A stretch of 64,000 nt of DNA, taken from NCBI RefSeq assembly GCF_001424105.1, contig NZ_LMQH01000011.1, forward strand, positions 618,914 to 682,913, read 5' to 3'. Of this stretch, positions 36,550 to 46,068 are shown piece after piece. The notes under the pieces were generated by a model. The model had not been told where the DNA came from. It saw nothing but the letters and a program-made list of their open reading frames with translations, and did no database searches. A program made the translations under genes and the position numbers. The DNA is from Chryseobacterium sp. Leaf394. GTDB taxonomy: Bacteria; Bacteroidota; Bacteroidia; Flavobacteriales; Weeksellaceae. Within the stretch, counting starts at the first letter, position 1, and every line of letters starts with the position of its first letter.

Positions 36550-36734
36550 ATGCTTCTTAAATTGCTGCATACCTGATTTTATTTTGAGAATGACTTACTG
36601 CTGTAGTGTAGTAAAGCAATCCGACGCCAATGTCTCTCAGATCATTCCAGTTTACCAGCATCCTTCAATGCTCCCGATACATTTGTTTCCGAAAGCTGCA
36701 GAGTGCAGTTTTCTTGAACTAAAATGTTTCAATT

Positions 36735-37040
36735 ATGAAAAAACAGAAGATTAAAATTCTGATCTGCGGTTTATTTCTTTTTACTGCATCTCAAACAATC
36801 GCACAAGGCAACGGCACCGCCGGTATTAACGAAGCCACCCAAATGGTCACTTCCTATTTCGAGCCTGCCACCCAACTCATCTACGCTATCGGAGCAGTCG
36901 TCGGACTCATCGGGGGAGTAAAGGTCTACAACAAATTCAGCAGTGGTGATCCCGACACCAGCAAGACTGCAGCCAGCTGGTTCGGAGCATGTATTTTCCT
37001 CATCGTAGCCGCTACCATTCTCCGTTCATTCTTCCTTTAA
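36735..37040 (+). CDS. traE: TraE (DUF4134) conjugation membrane protein
   Basis: The 101-aa protein has a signal-like first helix (ILICGLFLFTASQTIAQ) and two further helices (QLIYAIGAVVGLIGGVKVY, WFGACIFLIVAATILRSFF). The GDPDTSKTAASWFGAC loop is characteristic of DUF4134. It resembles the VirB2/VirB3 pilin-like components of the mating-pair channel. The next gene begins within 10 nt. Confidence 0.92.
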   Translation: MKKQKIKILICGLFLFTASQTIAQGNGTAGINEATQMVTSYFEPATQLIYAIGAVVGLIGGVKVYNKFSSGDPDTSKTAASWFGACIFLIVAATILRSFFL

Positions 37041-37049
37041 AATATGATC

Positions 37050-37382
37050 ATGAATACCTATCATATCAACAAAGGAATCGGAAGAACGGTTGAGTTCAAA
37101 GGACTGAAAGCTCAGTATCTGTTCATCTTTGCTGGTGGACTACTGGGACTTTTAGTGTTGGTCATGATCCTCTACATGGCCGGAGTTAATACCTTCATCT
37201 GTTTATCGATTGGAGGAATCAGCAGCAGTCTGCTGGTCTGGCAGACCTTCTCTTTAAACAGAAAATACGGTGAGCACGGACTGATGAAACTCGGTGCGAG
37301 GAAAAAACATCCCCGTTACATTATCAGCCGAAAGTCCATCTTCCGGTACATCAGAATTAATTCTAAAAAAGCAACAGCATGA
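37050..37382 (+). CDS. traF: TraF (DUF4133) conjugation membrane protein
   Basis: 110 aa from the ATG at 37050 (MNTYHINKGIGRTVEFKGLKA), the usual start of the family; the ATG at 37044 adds two residues. Two helices (YLFIFAGGLLGLLVLVMILYMAG, ICLSIGGISSSLLVW) are followed by a basic tail. It is a VirB3-like inner-membrane component and overlaps the traG start by four bases. Confidence 0.92.
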   Translation: MNTYHINKGIGRTVEFKGLKAQYLFIFAGGLLGLLVLVMILYMAGVNTFICLSIGGISSSLLVWQTFSLNRKYGEHGLMKLGARKKHPRYIISRKSIFRYIRINSKKATA

Positions 37383-39889
37383 GAAATACATCCAGGGCAG
37401 CAACTTTAGAAAGCAAATTTCCATTGCTTGCAGTAGAAGAACACTGTATTATTTCAAAAGATGCTGATGTTACAGTTTGTTTCAAAGTTAGACTGCCGGA
37501 GCTCTTTACTGTTGCTTCAGCAGAGTATGAAGCTATCCATTCCGTATGGTTTAAAGCGATTAAGACATTGCCTGATTACAGCATTGTTCACAAGCAGGAT
37601 TGGTTTATCAAAGAAAATTACACTCCTGACCTGTCAAAAGATGATCAGAGTTTTTTGTCCAAATCCTTCGAAAGACATTTTAATGAAAGACCTTTTCTGA
37701 ATCATTACTGCTATCTCTTCATCACTAAAACCAGTAAAGAACGAATGAGACTGCAGAGCAATTTCTCATCGCTCTGCAAAGGAAAACTTATCCCAAAAGA
37801 GATCAGAGATAAAGAAGTTATTGGAAGATTCATGGAATCAGTCGATCAGTTCGAAAGAATCATAAATGACAGTGGATATGTGGGATTGGAAAGAATGACA
37901 GAAGATGAGATTACCGGAACAAAAGATCAGTCAGGATTATTGGAACAGTACCTGACTTTATCCAGAGACCACAATCCATCCCTGCAGGATATTAATCTTG
38001 GTGCAGAAGAAATGCGGATCGGCAATAACCGAATCAGTATGCACACGCTTTCTGACACCGATGATCTTCCCGGAACAGTAACTTCTCACATCCGTTATGA
38101 AAAATTAAGTACAGACCGCAGCGACTGTCTGCTGTCTTTTGCTGCTCCGGCAGGACTTTTACTCAACTGCAATCACATCTACAACCAATATCTGTTTGTA
38201 GACAACAGTGATGATAACCTGAGTAAATTTGAAAAGTCAGCCAAAAATATGCACTCGCTGGCCAGATACAGCAGAGCCAATCAGATCAATAAAGAATGGA
38301 TTGAGAAATACCTCAATGAAGCACATTCATTTGGTCTGCAATCCATCCGCGCACACTTTAATGTTATGTCATGGTCAGACCATCCTGCTGAATTAAAACA
38401 GATCAAAAATGATACAGGAAGTGCACTGGCTTTAATGGAATGCAAACCCCGGCATAATACCACAGATGTTGCCACATTGTTTTGGTCAGGTATTCCCGGA
38501 AACGCAGGTGATTTTCCAAGCGAGGAAAGTTTTTACACGTTTATAGAACCCGCCCTCTGTTTCTTCACTGAAGAAACCAATTATCAAAATTCACCATCTC
38601 CTTTTGGAATCAAGATGGCTGACCGGTTGACCGGAAAACCAATTCACCTGGATATCTCGGATCTTCCGATGAAGCAGGGAATTATCACCAATAGAAACAA
38701 GTTTATTCTTGGCCCATCAGGAAGCGGAAAATCATTTTTTACAAACCATATGGTCAGACAGTATTATGAACAGGGAGCTCATGTACTATTGGTTGATACC
38801 GGAAATTCTTACCAGGGTCTTTGTGAATTAATTAAAGGAAAAACAAAAGGGGAGGACGGAGTATATTTTACCTATACAGAGGACAATCCGATTGCTTTTA
38901 ATCCATTCTATACAGACGATGGCATTTTTGATATTGAGAAAAGAGAAAGTATTAAAACTCTGATTCTCACCTTGTGGAAAAGGGATGATGAAGCACCTGC
39001 AAGATCTGAAGAAGTCGCCTTGTCCAATGCTGTCAGCGGATATATTGAGCAGATCAAAAGAGCAGAACAACATCCTTCTTTCAACGGTTTTTATGACTAC
39101 GTAAAAAATGATTACCAGACAGTATTGGAGCAAAAGAAAGTACGTGAGAAAGATTTCGATATCGCCAACTTCCTGAATGTTCTCGAACCCTATTATAAAG
39201 GTGGAGAATACGATTATCTGTTGAATTCAGATCAACAGCTGGATCTGCTGTCCAAACGGTTTATTGTTTTTGAGATCGATGCCATCAAAGATCATAAGAT
39301 TCTTTTTCCCATCGTGACCATCATTATTATGGAAGTATTCATAAACAAAATGAGACGGTTGAAGGGAATCAGAAAACTTATTCTGATTGAAGAAGCATGG
39401 AAAGCCATTGCTAAAGAAGGGATGGCAGAATACATCAAATACCTTTTCAAGACCGTAAGAAAATTCTTTGGTGAAGCCATCGTAGTAACGCAGGAAGTGG
39501 ATGATATTATTCAGTCACCGATTGTCAAAGAAAGTATCATTAATAATTCAGACTGTAAGATCTTATTGGATCAGCGAAAATACATGAACAAATTTGATGA
39601 TATTCAGGCAATGCTCGGTCTCACGGACAAAGAAAGAGCTCAGGTTCTGTCGATTAATATGAACAATGATCCGAAAAGACTTTACAAAGAAGTGTGGATC
39701 GGATTAGGCGGAACCCATTCTGCAGTCTACGCTACGGAAGTTTCTACAGAGGAATATCTCGCTTACACCACCGAAGAAACCGAAAAGATGGAAGTCATGA
39801 AGCTGGCTTCAGAACTTGATGGTAATATAGAACATGCCATCAGGAGGATATCCCTACAAAGGATTAAAAAGACTAAAGACAATATCTGA
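37379..39889 (+). CDS. traG: TraG, VirB4-like conjugation ATPase
   Basis: The 836-aa cytoplasmic ATPase energises assembly of the transfer channel. Walker A is GPSGSGKS at residues 445-452. Walker B is LILIEEAWKAI with the catalytic Glu at about 671-672. A VVTQEVDDIIQSPIV segment fits the sensor region. The N-terminal ~400 residues match the VirB4/TraG N-domain. The length is typical for the TraG family of Bacteroidetes conjugative transposons. Confidence 0.95.
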   Translation: MRNTSRAATLESKFPLLAVEEHCIISKDADVTVCFKVRLPELFTVASAEYEAIHSVWFKAIKTLPDYSIVHKQDWFIKENYTPDLSKDDQSFLSKSFERHFNERPFLNHYCYLFITKTSKERMRLQSNFSSLCKGKLIPKEIRDKEVIGRFMESVDQFERIINDSGYVGLERMTEDEITGTKDQSGLLEQYLTLSRDHNPSLQDINLGAEEMRIGNNRISMHTLSDTDDLPGTVTSHIRYEKLSTDRSDCLLSFAAPAGLLLNCNHIYNQYLFVDNSDDNLSKFEKSAKNMHSLARYSRANQINKEWIEKYLNEAHSFGLQSIRAHFNVMSWSDHPAELKQIKNDTGSALALMECKPRHNTTDVATLFWSGIPGNAGDFPSEESFYTFIEPALCFFTEETNYQNSPSPFGIKMADRLTGKPIHLDISDLPMKQGIITNRNKFILGPSGSGKSFFTNHMVRQYYEQGAHVLLVDTGNSYQGLCELIKGKTKGEDGVYFTYTEDNPIAFNPFYTDDGIFDIEKRESIKTLILTLWKRDDEAPARSEEVALSNAVSGYIEQIKRAEQHPSFNGFYDYVKNDYQTVLEQKKVREKDFDIANFLNVLEPYYKGGEYDYLLNSDQQLDLLSKRFIVFEIDAIKDHKILFPIVTIIIMEVFINKMRRLKGIRKLILIEEAWKAIAKEGMAEYIKYLFKTVRKFFGEAIVVTQEVDDIIQSPIVKESIINNSDCKILLDQRKYMNKFDDIQAMLGLTDKERAQVLSINMNNDPKRLYKEVWIGLGGTHSAVYATEVSTEEYLAYTTEETEKMEVMKLASELDGNIEHAIRRISLQRIKKTKDNI

Positions 39890-39919
39890 AAAATAATCAA
39901 TCAATTAAAATTAAAAGCA

Positions 39920-40552
39920 ATGAAAAATCTAATCATTACAACAGTTTTGGTCGCCACAGCTGCTTCCACAACTTCGGCTCATGCACAATTTGTCGTGACC
40001 GATCCTGCGAATCTGGCATCCGGAATTTTGAACTCCGCTAATGAAATTGTGCAGACTTCAAATACAGTTTCCAATGTGGTCAAAAACTTTAATGAAGTGA
40101 AAAAAGTTTACGAACAGGGTAAGGAATATTATGACAAACTTAAAGCAGTTAACAATCTGGTCAAGGACGCAAGAAAGGTACAGCAGACGGTTCTGTTAGT
40201 GGGTGATGTGTCTGACATGTATGTCAATAATTTCGGAAAGATGCTTAATGACCCGAGCTTTAATACACAGGAACTGACCGCGATTGCCAACGGGTATTCC
40301 ACATTACTTAACGAAAGCACTGAACTGCTTAAGGAGTTAAAGCAGATTGTCACCTCCACCAATTTGTCCCTGAATGACAAAGAGAGAATGGATGTCATTG
40401 ACAGGGTTTATAAAGAAGTGAAGGATTATCATAATCTGGTTCGCTACTACACGAACAAAAATATCTCTGTCAGCTATCTTCGGGCTAAAAAGCAGAATAA
40501 TACCCAAAGGGTTTTAAATCTTTACGGTACGGCAAATCAAAAATACTGGTAA
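39920..40552 (+). CDS. traI: TraI (DUF4141) conjugation protein
   Basis: The 210-aa protein has a signal peptide (MKNLIITTVLVATAASTTSAHAQ) and a long coiled, helical mature part (SGILNSANEIVQTSNTVSNVVKNFNEVKKVYEQGKEYYDKL). It resembles VirB5-type minor pilin or DUF4141 proteins exported to the periplasm. One base separates it from traJ. No traH-like gene lies between traG and this gene. Confidence 0.9.
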   Translation: MKNLIITTVLVATAASTTSAHAQFVVTDPANLASGILNSANEIVQTSNTVSNVVKNFNEVKKVYEQGKEYYDKLKAVNNLVKDARKVQQTVLLVGDVSDMYVNNFGKMLNDPSFNTQELTAIANGYSTLLNESTELLKELKQIVTSTNLSLNDKERMDVIDRVYKEVKDYHNLVRYYTNKNISVSYLRAKKQNNTQRVLNLYGTANQKYW

Positions 40553-40553
40553 G

Positions 40554-41546
40554 ATGGAAGAGACTAATTTACACGAAGTACTTCGCTCGGTATATGAAGA
40601 GATGATGCCGCTTTGCGAAGACATGGCCAATGTGGCAAAAGCTGTTGCCGGATTGGGAGCCTTGTTTTATGTTGCTATTAAAGTCTGGCAGTCTTTAAGC
40701 AAAGCCGAACCGATTGACCTCTTTCCCATGCTCAGACCTTTTGCCATTGGAATCTGTATCATGTTCTTCTCAACATTGGTTCTAGGAAGCATTAACGGAG
40801 TTTTGAGTCCCATAGTTGAAGGCAGTCATTCCATGCTGGAAGGTCAGGTTTTGGATCTGAACGAATTGCAGCAGAAAAAAGATCTGTTAGAAAGGGAGGC
40901 TATGCTTCGCAATCCTGAGATGGCCTATCTGGCATCAGATAAGGAATTTGATAAAAAACTTGAAGAGCTGGGCTGGTCACCATCGGATCTGGTCACGATG
41001 TCAGGGATGTATATGGAAAGGCAGATGTTTGAGGTCAAAAAACAGATCAGGGATGGCTTTCGTGAATTTCTGGAGATACTTTTTCAGGCAGCAGCTTTGG
41101 TTATTGATACGGTCAGAACCTTCTTTCTAATCGTCCTTTCAATTCTCGGACCTATAGCATTTGCTATCTCGGTTTGGGATGGGTTTCAGTCCACACTGTC
41201 CCAGTGGCTCACCAGATATATCAGTGTGTACTTATGGCTTCCTGTTGCAGATATATTCAGTGCAATACTTGCCAAGATCCAGTCACTGATTATCGAAAGA
41301 GATATTGAAATGCTTTCCGATCCTGATTTCATTCCTGATACATCCAACACGGTCTATATCATCTTTATGATTATCGGAATCATCGGATACTTTACCGTAC
41401 CGACGGTAACTGGCTGGGTTATACAGGCTGGAGGTGCAGGCAACTTTACGCGCAATGTCAACCAGACCGCACAGAAATCCGGAAACATTGCCGGTGCCGC
41501 CGCAGGTTCAGCAACAGGCAATATTTCAGGAAGATTATTAAAATAA
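40554..41546 (+). CDS. traJ: TraJ conjugation membrane protein
   Basis: The 330-aa polytopic protein resembles VirB6. Helices include VAGLGALFYVAIKVW, FAIGICIMFFSTLVLG, FFLIVLSILGPIAFAISVW and VYIIFMIIGIIGYFTVPTVTGWV. The segment WLTRYISVYLWLPVADIFSAILAKIQ is conserved in the family. The Gly/Ala-rich C-terminus (GAAAGSATGN) is usual. Confidence 0.93.
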   Translation: MEETNLHEVLRSVYEEMMPLCEDMANVAKAVAGLGALFYVAIKVWQSLSKAEPIDLFPMLRPFAIGICIMFFSTLVLGSINGVLSPIVEGSHSMLEGQVLDLNELQQKKDLLEREAMLRNPEMAYLASDKEFDKKLEELGWSPSDLVTMSGMYMERQMFEVKKQIRDGFREFLEILFQAAALVIDTVRTFFLIVLSILGPIAFAISVWDGFQSTLSQWLTRYISVYLWLPVADIFSAILAKIQSLIIERDIEMLSDPDFIPDTSNTVYIIFMIIGIIGYFTVPTVTGWVIQAGGAGNFTRNVNQTAQKSGNIAGAAAGSATGNISGRLLK

Positions 41547-41561
41547 TTAAACCAAACAACA

Positions 41562-42185
41562 ATGGAATTTAAAACCTTAAGAAATATAGAAAACAGTTTC
41601 AAACAGATCAGGCTTTTTACTTTTGTTTTTGCGCTGTTATGCCTGGTAGTGGTAGGATTGGTCATCTTCAAATCATACCAATTTGCAGAAGAACAGCGAC
41701 AGAAGATCTACGTTTTGGATAACGGAAAATCGCTGATGGTAGCCTTATCTCAGGATATGTCGATCAACCGTCCTGTAGAAGCAAGGGAGCACGTGAGGCG
41801 TTTTCATGAACTCTTCTTTACCGTTGCTCCCGACAAAAATGCAATTGAAAGCAATGTCAAAAGGGCTTTCAATCTGGCTGATCAGTCTGCGTTTAACTAT
41901 TACAAAGATCTTTCAGAAAAGGGATATTACAACCGGATGATCAGCGGAAATATCCAGCAGAGAATTGAGATTGACAGCGTTGTCGCAGATTTCAACAGCT
42001 ATCCATATGCTGTTCAAACGTTTGCCAGGCAGTTCATCATCAGATCCAGCAATCTGACCATCAGAAGTCTGATCACCAACTGTTCACTGGTAAACTCGGT
42101 AAGATCGGACAGCAATCCTCAGGGATTTACAATTGAAAAATTCAACGTTGTTGAAAATAAAGATGTTGAAACCGTTGACCGTTAA
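41562..42185 (+). CDS. traK: TraK conjugation protein (VirB8-like)
   Basis: The 207-aa protein has a short cytoplasmic start (MEFKTLRNIENSFKQIRLFT), one helix (FVFALLCLVVVGLVIFKSY) and a periplasmic domain (RPVEAREHVRRFHELFFTVAP, NLADQSAFNYYKDLSEKGYYNRMISGNIQQRI). This is the VirB8-type assembly factor of Bacteroidetes systems. Confidence 0.93.
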   Translation: MEFKTLRNIENSFKQIRLFTFVFALLCLVVVGLVIFKSYQFAEEQRQKIYVLDNGKSLMVALSQDMSINRPVEAREHVRRFHELFFTVAPDKNAIESNVKRAFNLADQSAFNYYKDLSEKGYYNRMISGNIQQRIEIDSVVADFNSYPYAVQTFARQFIIRSSNLTIRSLITNCSLVNSVRSDSNPQGFTIEKFNVVENKDVETVDR

Positions 42186-42196
42186 AATCAGGAGCT

Positions 42197-42466
42197 ATGA
42201 AAAAGTTTAGAAAAACAGTTGACCAATACATTCGGCAGGCAGAACAAAAGTGGAAAGCTCTGCCGGAAAAACGACAGCGACAGTTCACAAAAGTCTTCCT
42301 GGCAGCCTACACATTGCTGACCCTCTGTGTATTTGTACAGATCTGGATGAACGGAGCCAATGGTAAAAACATTCCAATCGGTGGACACATCAACAACATT
42401 CCGGCAGGTATTCAACCGATGAATCAGTCCGTGAAAACGACATCTATTACGAACATTCAAAAATGA
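42197..42466 (+). CDS. traL: TraL-like small conjugation membrane protein
   Basis: The 89-aa protein has a basic N-terminus (MKKFRKTVDQYIRQAEQKWKAL), one helix (VFLAAYTLLTLCVFVQIW) and a short periplasmic tail. Its position between traK and traM and its size fit TraL/DUF3989. Its stop overlaps the traM start (ATGA). Confidence 0.85.
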   Translation: MKKFRKTVDQYIRQAEQKWKALPEKRQRQFTKVFLAAYTLLTLCVFVQIWMNGANGKNIPIGGHINNIPAGIQPMNQSVKTTSITNIQK

Positions 42467-43791
42467 CCAGAATGAAAGATTCAAATACAACTCAGGTAAG
42501 AGTTACTGAAGGAGCTTCCGATTCATCATCGAACAATGATGTTCAGGAGAACAGGAGATTACTGCTGGAAAAATTAAAGAAACCGCTCATTTATTTTTTG
42601 ATGGCTATTGTTTGTTGCGGTTGCCTGTACCTGATTTTTAAACCCAAAGAAAAAATTGTTACGGACGATGTCGGTTTTAATTCAGTCATACCACAGGCTG
42701 CTGATGATCTACTCCAATCAGACAAACAGAAAGCGTATGAACAGCAATTGTTGGAAAATAAAAATGAAGAGAAGAGAAATGCACTCACCACCTTGTCAGA
42801 TTACTGGACTGATCCAGGGACTTTAAAAGATGGAAGCACGGAAAGTTTACATGCTCAATCTCCAACAGATCCAAACCGAAATATTTTACAGGGTGATCAG
42901 AACGCCGTCAACAGTTATCGAAATGCACAACAGACATTAGGCTCTTTTTACACTCGGGATGATCAGGAGGTCAGACAGCTGAAAAGAGAGATCACCCGAC
43001 TTAAAAATGAATCATCACAGAGAGATGCATTGCCTACAGGAACAACAATAAATGATCAGCTTGAACTGATGGAAAAATCGTATCAGATGGCTGCAAAATA
43101 TCTTCCAACCTCTGCCAGCCAGGAGAAATCAGAACAAAAGCAACTTCCGGAAAAAGATGACGACCAGAAGAAATTACATGTCACCGCTGTCCAGCCTGTC
43201 AGCAAGAATATGGTATCAAGTCTTTACCGGGAAGACAGCGACAGTGCTTTTTTAGAAGGATTGCAAAAAAACAGATTTAGTGGGTTGCAGAACTACGATG
43301 AGACTAAAGGTTTTCAAAACAGAAACAATATCCGGGCAGTCATCCATGAGACAAAAACCATTATTGGTGAAAGCATGGTCATCTTGAGACTTTCGCAACC
43401 GATGATGCTTGCAAAAATGTTGATTCCTGAAGGAACACTTTTAAAAGCATCAGGTAAATTTCAGGTTGGAAGACTGCAACTTAAGATTTCAACAATTGAA
43501 TACAAAGGGAACATTCAAAATGTTGAAATCAATATCCATGATAATGACGGTCAACCGGGACTTCATATTCCTTATTCGCCGGAACAAAATGCAGTGACTG
43601 AGATTTTGGCAAATATGGGACAGACTTCTGGAACAAATATCATGATGACACAATCAGCAGGACAGCAAATTGCCGCAGATCTGACAAAGGGAGTTGTTCA
43701 GGGAGTTTCAGGATATTTCCAGAAGAAAGTCAGGCTTCCAAAAGTAACTGTTAAAGCCGGACATCAGGTTTTTCTGGTCTCCAAAAAATAA
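42463..43791 (+). CDS. traM: TraM conjugation protein (VirB10-like)
   Basis: The 442-aa protein has one helix (PLIYFLMAIVCCGCLYLIF) at about residues 36-55, then a long disordered and coiled spacer. The C-terminal ~170 residues form the conserved strand-rich domain (NNIRAVIHETKTIIGESMVILRLSQ, LIPEGTLLKASGKFQVGRLQLKIS, VKAGHQVFLVSKK). It is a VirB10/TraM energy-transducing channel protein spanning the periplasm. It overlaps traL by four bases. Confidence 0.92.
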   Translation: MTRMKDSNTTQVRVTEGASDSSSNNDVQENRRLLLEKLKKPLIYFLMAIVCCGCLYLIFKPKEKIVTDDVGFNSVIPQAADDLLQSDKQKAYEQQLLENKNEEKRNALTTLSDYWTDPGTLKDGSTESLHAQSPTDPNRNILQGDQNAVNSYRNAQQTLGSFYTRDDQEVRQLKREITRLKNESSQRDALPTGTTINDQLELMEKSYQMAAKYLPTSASQEKSEQKQLPEKDDDQKKLHVTAVQPVSKNMVSSLYREDSDSAFLEGLQKNRFSGLQNYDETKGFQNRNNIRAVIHETKTIIGESMVILRLSQPMMLAKMLIPEGTLLKASGKFQVGRLQLKISTIEYKGNIQNVEINIHDNDGQPGLHIPYSPEQNAVTEILANMGQTSGTNIMMTQSAGQQIAADLTKGVVQGVSGYFQKKVRLPKVTVKAGHQVFLVSKK

Positions 43792-43812
43792 ACACACAAA
43801 CAAATAACAACA

Positions 43813-44712
43813 ATGAATACAATACTTAAAAAATGGATGATCTTCATCCTTACAGCGATTTCCGCGGGTCAATTCAATGCTCAGGAAATGCCGGAATTTG
43901 CTTCACTCAACGAGGCAAAATTAGAACCTTATAAAATGGAAGTCACATATAACAAAACGACCCATTTATTATTTCCTTCACCCATCCGATACGTTGATTT
44001 GGGGAGTGAAAATCTCATTGCCAATAAAGCCGAAGATGTAGGAAATGTGCTCCGAATTAAAGCCGGCCTCAGAGATTTTGATGAAGAAACCAATTTTTCA
44101 GTCATTACTCAGGATGGTAAATTCTACAGCTTCGATGTATTTTACAGTTCTTATCCTGACACTTTGAATTATGATCTTCTAAAGTTGCAGAGAAAGCATG
44201 AAAAAGGCTATGCATCAGAAGTACTGTTTGAAGACCTTAAAGGAAATTCTGCTTCTCTGACAGAACTGTTGATGAAGACATTATACGAAAATTCAAAGAG
44301 CACTATCAAACATTTGGCGTCAAAAACTTTTGGAATTCATTTAGTCTTACAGTCTTTGTATGTTTACGAAGGGCAATTTTATTTCGTTGTAAATCTTAAA
44401 AACAAGAGTAATCTTCCCTACAAGATCGATTTTGTCAGTTTTAAGATTGTTGATAAGAAAAATCTAAAGAAAACAGTAGTTCAGGATAAAATGCTGACTC
44501 CGATTCGTGAATATTTAGTAACTAAGACTATCAATCATCAATCCGATGAAAAGGCGGTTTATCTTTTAGATCAGTTTACATTACTGGAAGATCAAATCCT
44601 GGAAATTGAAGTTTTTGAAGAAGAGGGTGGAAGGCATCAAAAGATACAGGTTGAAAATGCTGATCTGATGAATGCAAAGCTTGTTAAAGATATCCATTTA
44701 AGACTTAAATAA
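43813..44712 (+). CDS. traN: TraN (DUF4138) conjugation protein
   Basis: The 299-aa protein has a signal peptide (MIFILTAISAGQFNAQ region). The mature part is strand-rich: YNKTTHLLFPSPIRYVDLGSENLIA and NVLRIKAGLRDFDEETNFSVITQDGKFYSFDVFYS are typical for TraN/DUF4138, a VirB9-like outer-membrane-linked component. It is followed at 1 nt by traO. Confidence 0.93.
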   Translation: MNTILKKWMIFILTAISAGQFNAQEMPEFASLNEAKLEPYKMEVTYNKTTHLLFPSPIRYVDLGSENLIANKAEDVGNVLRIKAGLRDFDEETNFSVITQDGKFYSFDVFYSSYPDTLNYDLLKLQRKHEKGYASEVLFEDLKGNSASLTELLMKTLYENSKSTIKHLASKTFGIHLVLQSLYVYEGQFYFVVNLKNKSNLPYKIDFVSFKIVDKKNLKKTVVQDKMLTPIREYLVTKTINHQSDEKAVYLLDQFTLLEDQILEIEVFEEEGGRHQKIQVENADLMNAKLVKDIHLRLK

Positions 44713-44713
44713 G

Positions 44714-45268
44714 ATGAAAAGGTTTATCATCATCATGGTGTTGCTCATCACTAGCCAAACAATTAGCGCGCAACGAATGCTTCCAAAGCAGAAAGGCATT
44801 GAGATCAACTTGGGAAAATTATTTACAGGAAATTTAGATCATTATTTTATCAATGCTGGATTGATTGTTCACTCCAAAAAAGGAAATTACATGCTTTATG
44901 CATTGGAATATTCAAGAGAAGATATCCCATACCAGACATCTGAAATACCTGTAGAATCCATTACTGCTGAAGCTGCTTATAGCTTCAATTTTATTGCGAA
45001 CCGAGGGAAAAGTCTGATGGTCAATTTCACTCTAAGTGCTGTCGCAGGGTACGAAATAATCAATCAAGATAACCACTTATTGTATGACGGTTCACTATTG
45101 ATAAATGATTCATCACTTATATATGGTGCTGGCGGAAAGCTAAGTATCGAATCCTATCTCTCAGATCGTTTCACAATAATTGTGTCTGGCAGAACAAAAG
45201 TACTTTGGAATACTTCCCGTAATCAGATCAGACCTTCAGTTGGTATCGGTTTAAGAATAAATTTATAA
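44714..45268 (+). CDS. traO: TraO conjugation protein
   Basis: The 184-aa protein has a signal peptide (MKRFIIIMVLLITSQTISAQ). The mature part looks like a small outer-membrane barrel (INLGKLFTGNLDHYFINAGL, YGAGGKLSIESYLSDRFTIIVSGRTKVLW, final VGIGLRINL). Position and size match TraO of Bacteroidetes elements. Confidence 0.9.
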   Translation: MKRFIIIMVLLITSQTISAQRMLPKQKGIEINLGKLFTGNLDHYFINAGLIVHSKKGNYMLYALEYSREDIPYQTSEIPVESITAEAAYSFNFIANRGKSLMVNFTLSAVAGYEIINQDNHLLYDGSLLINDSSLIYGAGGKLSIESYLSDRFTIIVSGRTKVLWNTSRNQIRPSVGIGLRINL

Positions 45269-45282
45269 ATCACCTAATCAAT

Positions 45283-45729
45283 ATGAAAAATTATATCAAA
45301 ATAGCAAAACGCTTTGCAGGAATTTTGTACGCAGTTCCCGTTTTAATTTTAACAGAAGCAATACTTTCATCATGTAACAATGATGAACTAGAAATTCGGC
45401 AGAACTTTCCATTTGAAATTTCAGTCATGCCTGTTCCGAAAAATATAACAAAGGATGAAACAGTGGAAATCAGGCTCAAAATACTGCCATATGGTAATTT
45501 TACTGCAACCCGATACTATTTAAGGTACTTTCAGTTTGACGGATCCGGAGTACTGAAGTATTATCATGAACCACCCTATCTACCCAATGATTTGTATGAG
45601 CTCAGTCAGAAAGAGTTTCGCCTGTATTACACATCGTCATCCACGGTGTCTCAGAATTTTAAAATCTGGATTATGGATAGTTTTGGAAATGAGAAAGAAG
45701 TGGAATTTCAATTTGATCATAAGGATTAA
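45283..45729 (+). CDS. traQ: TraQ-like DUF3872 protein
   Basis: The 148-aa protein has a signal-type helix (FAGILYAVPVLILTEAIL) followed by SSCNNDELEI, so it is probably a lipoprotein. The domain FEISVMPVPKNITKDETVEIRLKILPYG is typical of DUF3872 (TraQ). It is the last recognised gene of the tra operon. No traP (primase) is seen between traO and this gene. Confidence 0.88.
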   Translation: MKNYIKIAKRFAGILYAVPVLILTEAILSSCNNDELEIRQNFPFEISVMPVPKNITKDETVEIRLKILPYGNFTATRYYLRYFQFDGSGVLKYYHEPPYLPNDLYELSQKEFRLYYTSSSTVSQNFKIWIMDSFGNEKEVEFQFDHKD

Positions 45730-46010
45730 AGAAGGAGAGAGAGATTGGCATTTAATGTCAATCTTTTCTTTATAAATACAAGTTTAATTTTCTGGAATAA
45801 GCTTATTAGGTTTTTATAATGTGCTTTATTCAGGTCAAAAAAATGAATTGTAACTTATTTTATCAGTCCCATTTGTCTTGTCGTTATCGGATTATGAGAG
45901 TATAAGGGCTCATTCTCATAAAAAAAGTTATAATACGGCAAGCGACAGAACTTTGTCTATTGATCAAACTTAACTTAAAAAAACGATCGTATTTGAGACG
46001 AAATTGTAAT
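45730..46010. other. intergenic region after the tra operon
   Basis: AT-rich sequence with no plausible gene. It is where primase, lysozyme or single-strand-binding genes are often found in related elements, but none is present. It ends in a bidirectional terminator. Confidence 0.6.
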
Positions 46011-46046
46011 ATAAAAGCCGTTTTACAATAGTAAAACAGCTTTTAT
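46011..46046. terminator. bidirectional terminator
   Basis: ATAAAAGCCGTTTTAC pairs with GTAAAACAGCTTTTAT around AATA, 15 of 16 pairs. It serves the convergent ends of the tra operon and the 1168-aa gene, whose stop is 22 bases away. Confidence 0.8.
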
Positions 46047-46068
46047 AATAATTAATAAATATTGTCAA

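Noticed and set aside
36509..36754. 81-aa ORF between traD and traE
   Set aside because: It runs through a hairpin terminator and overlaps the traE start.
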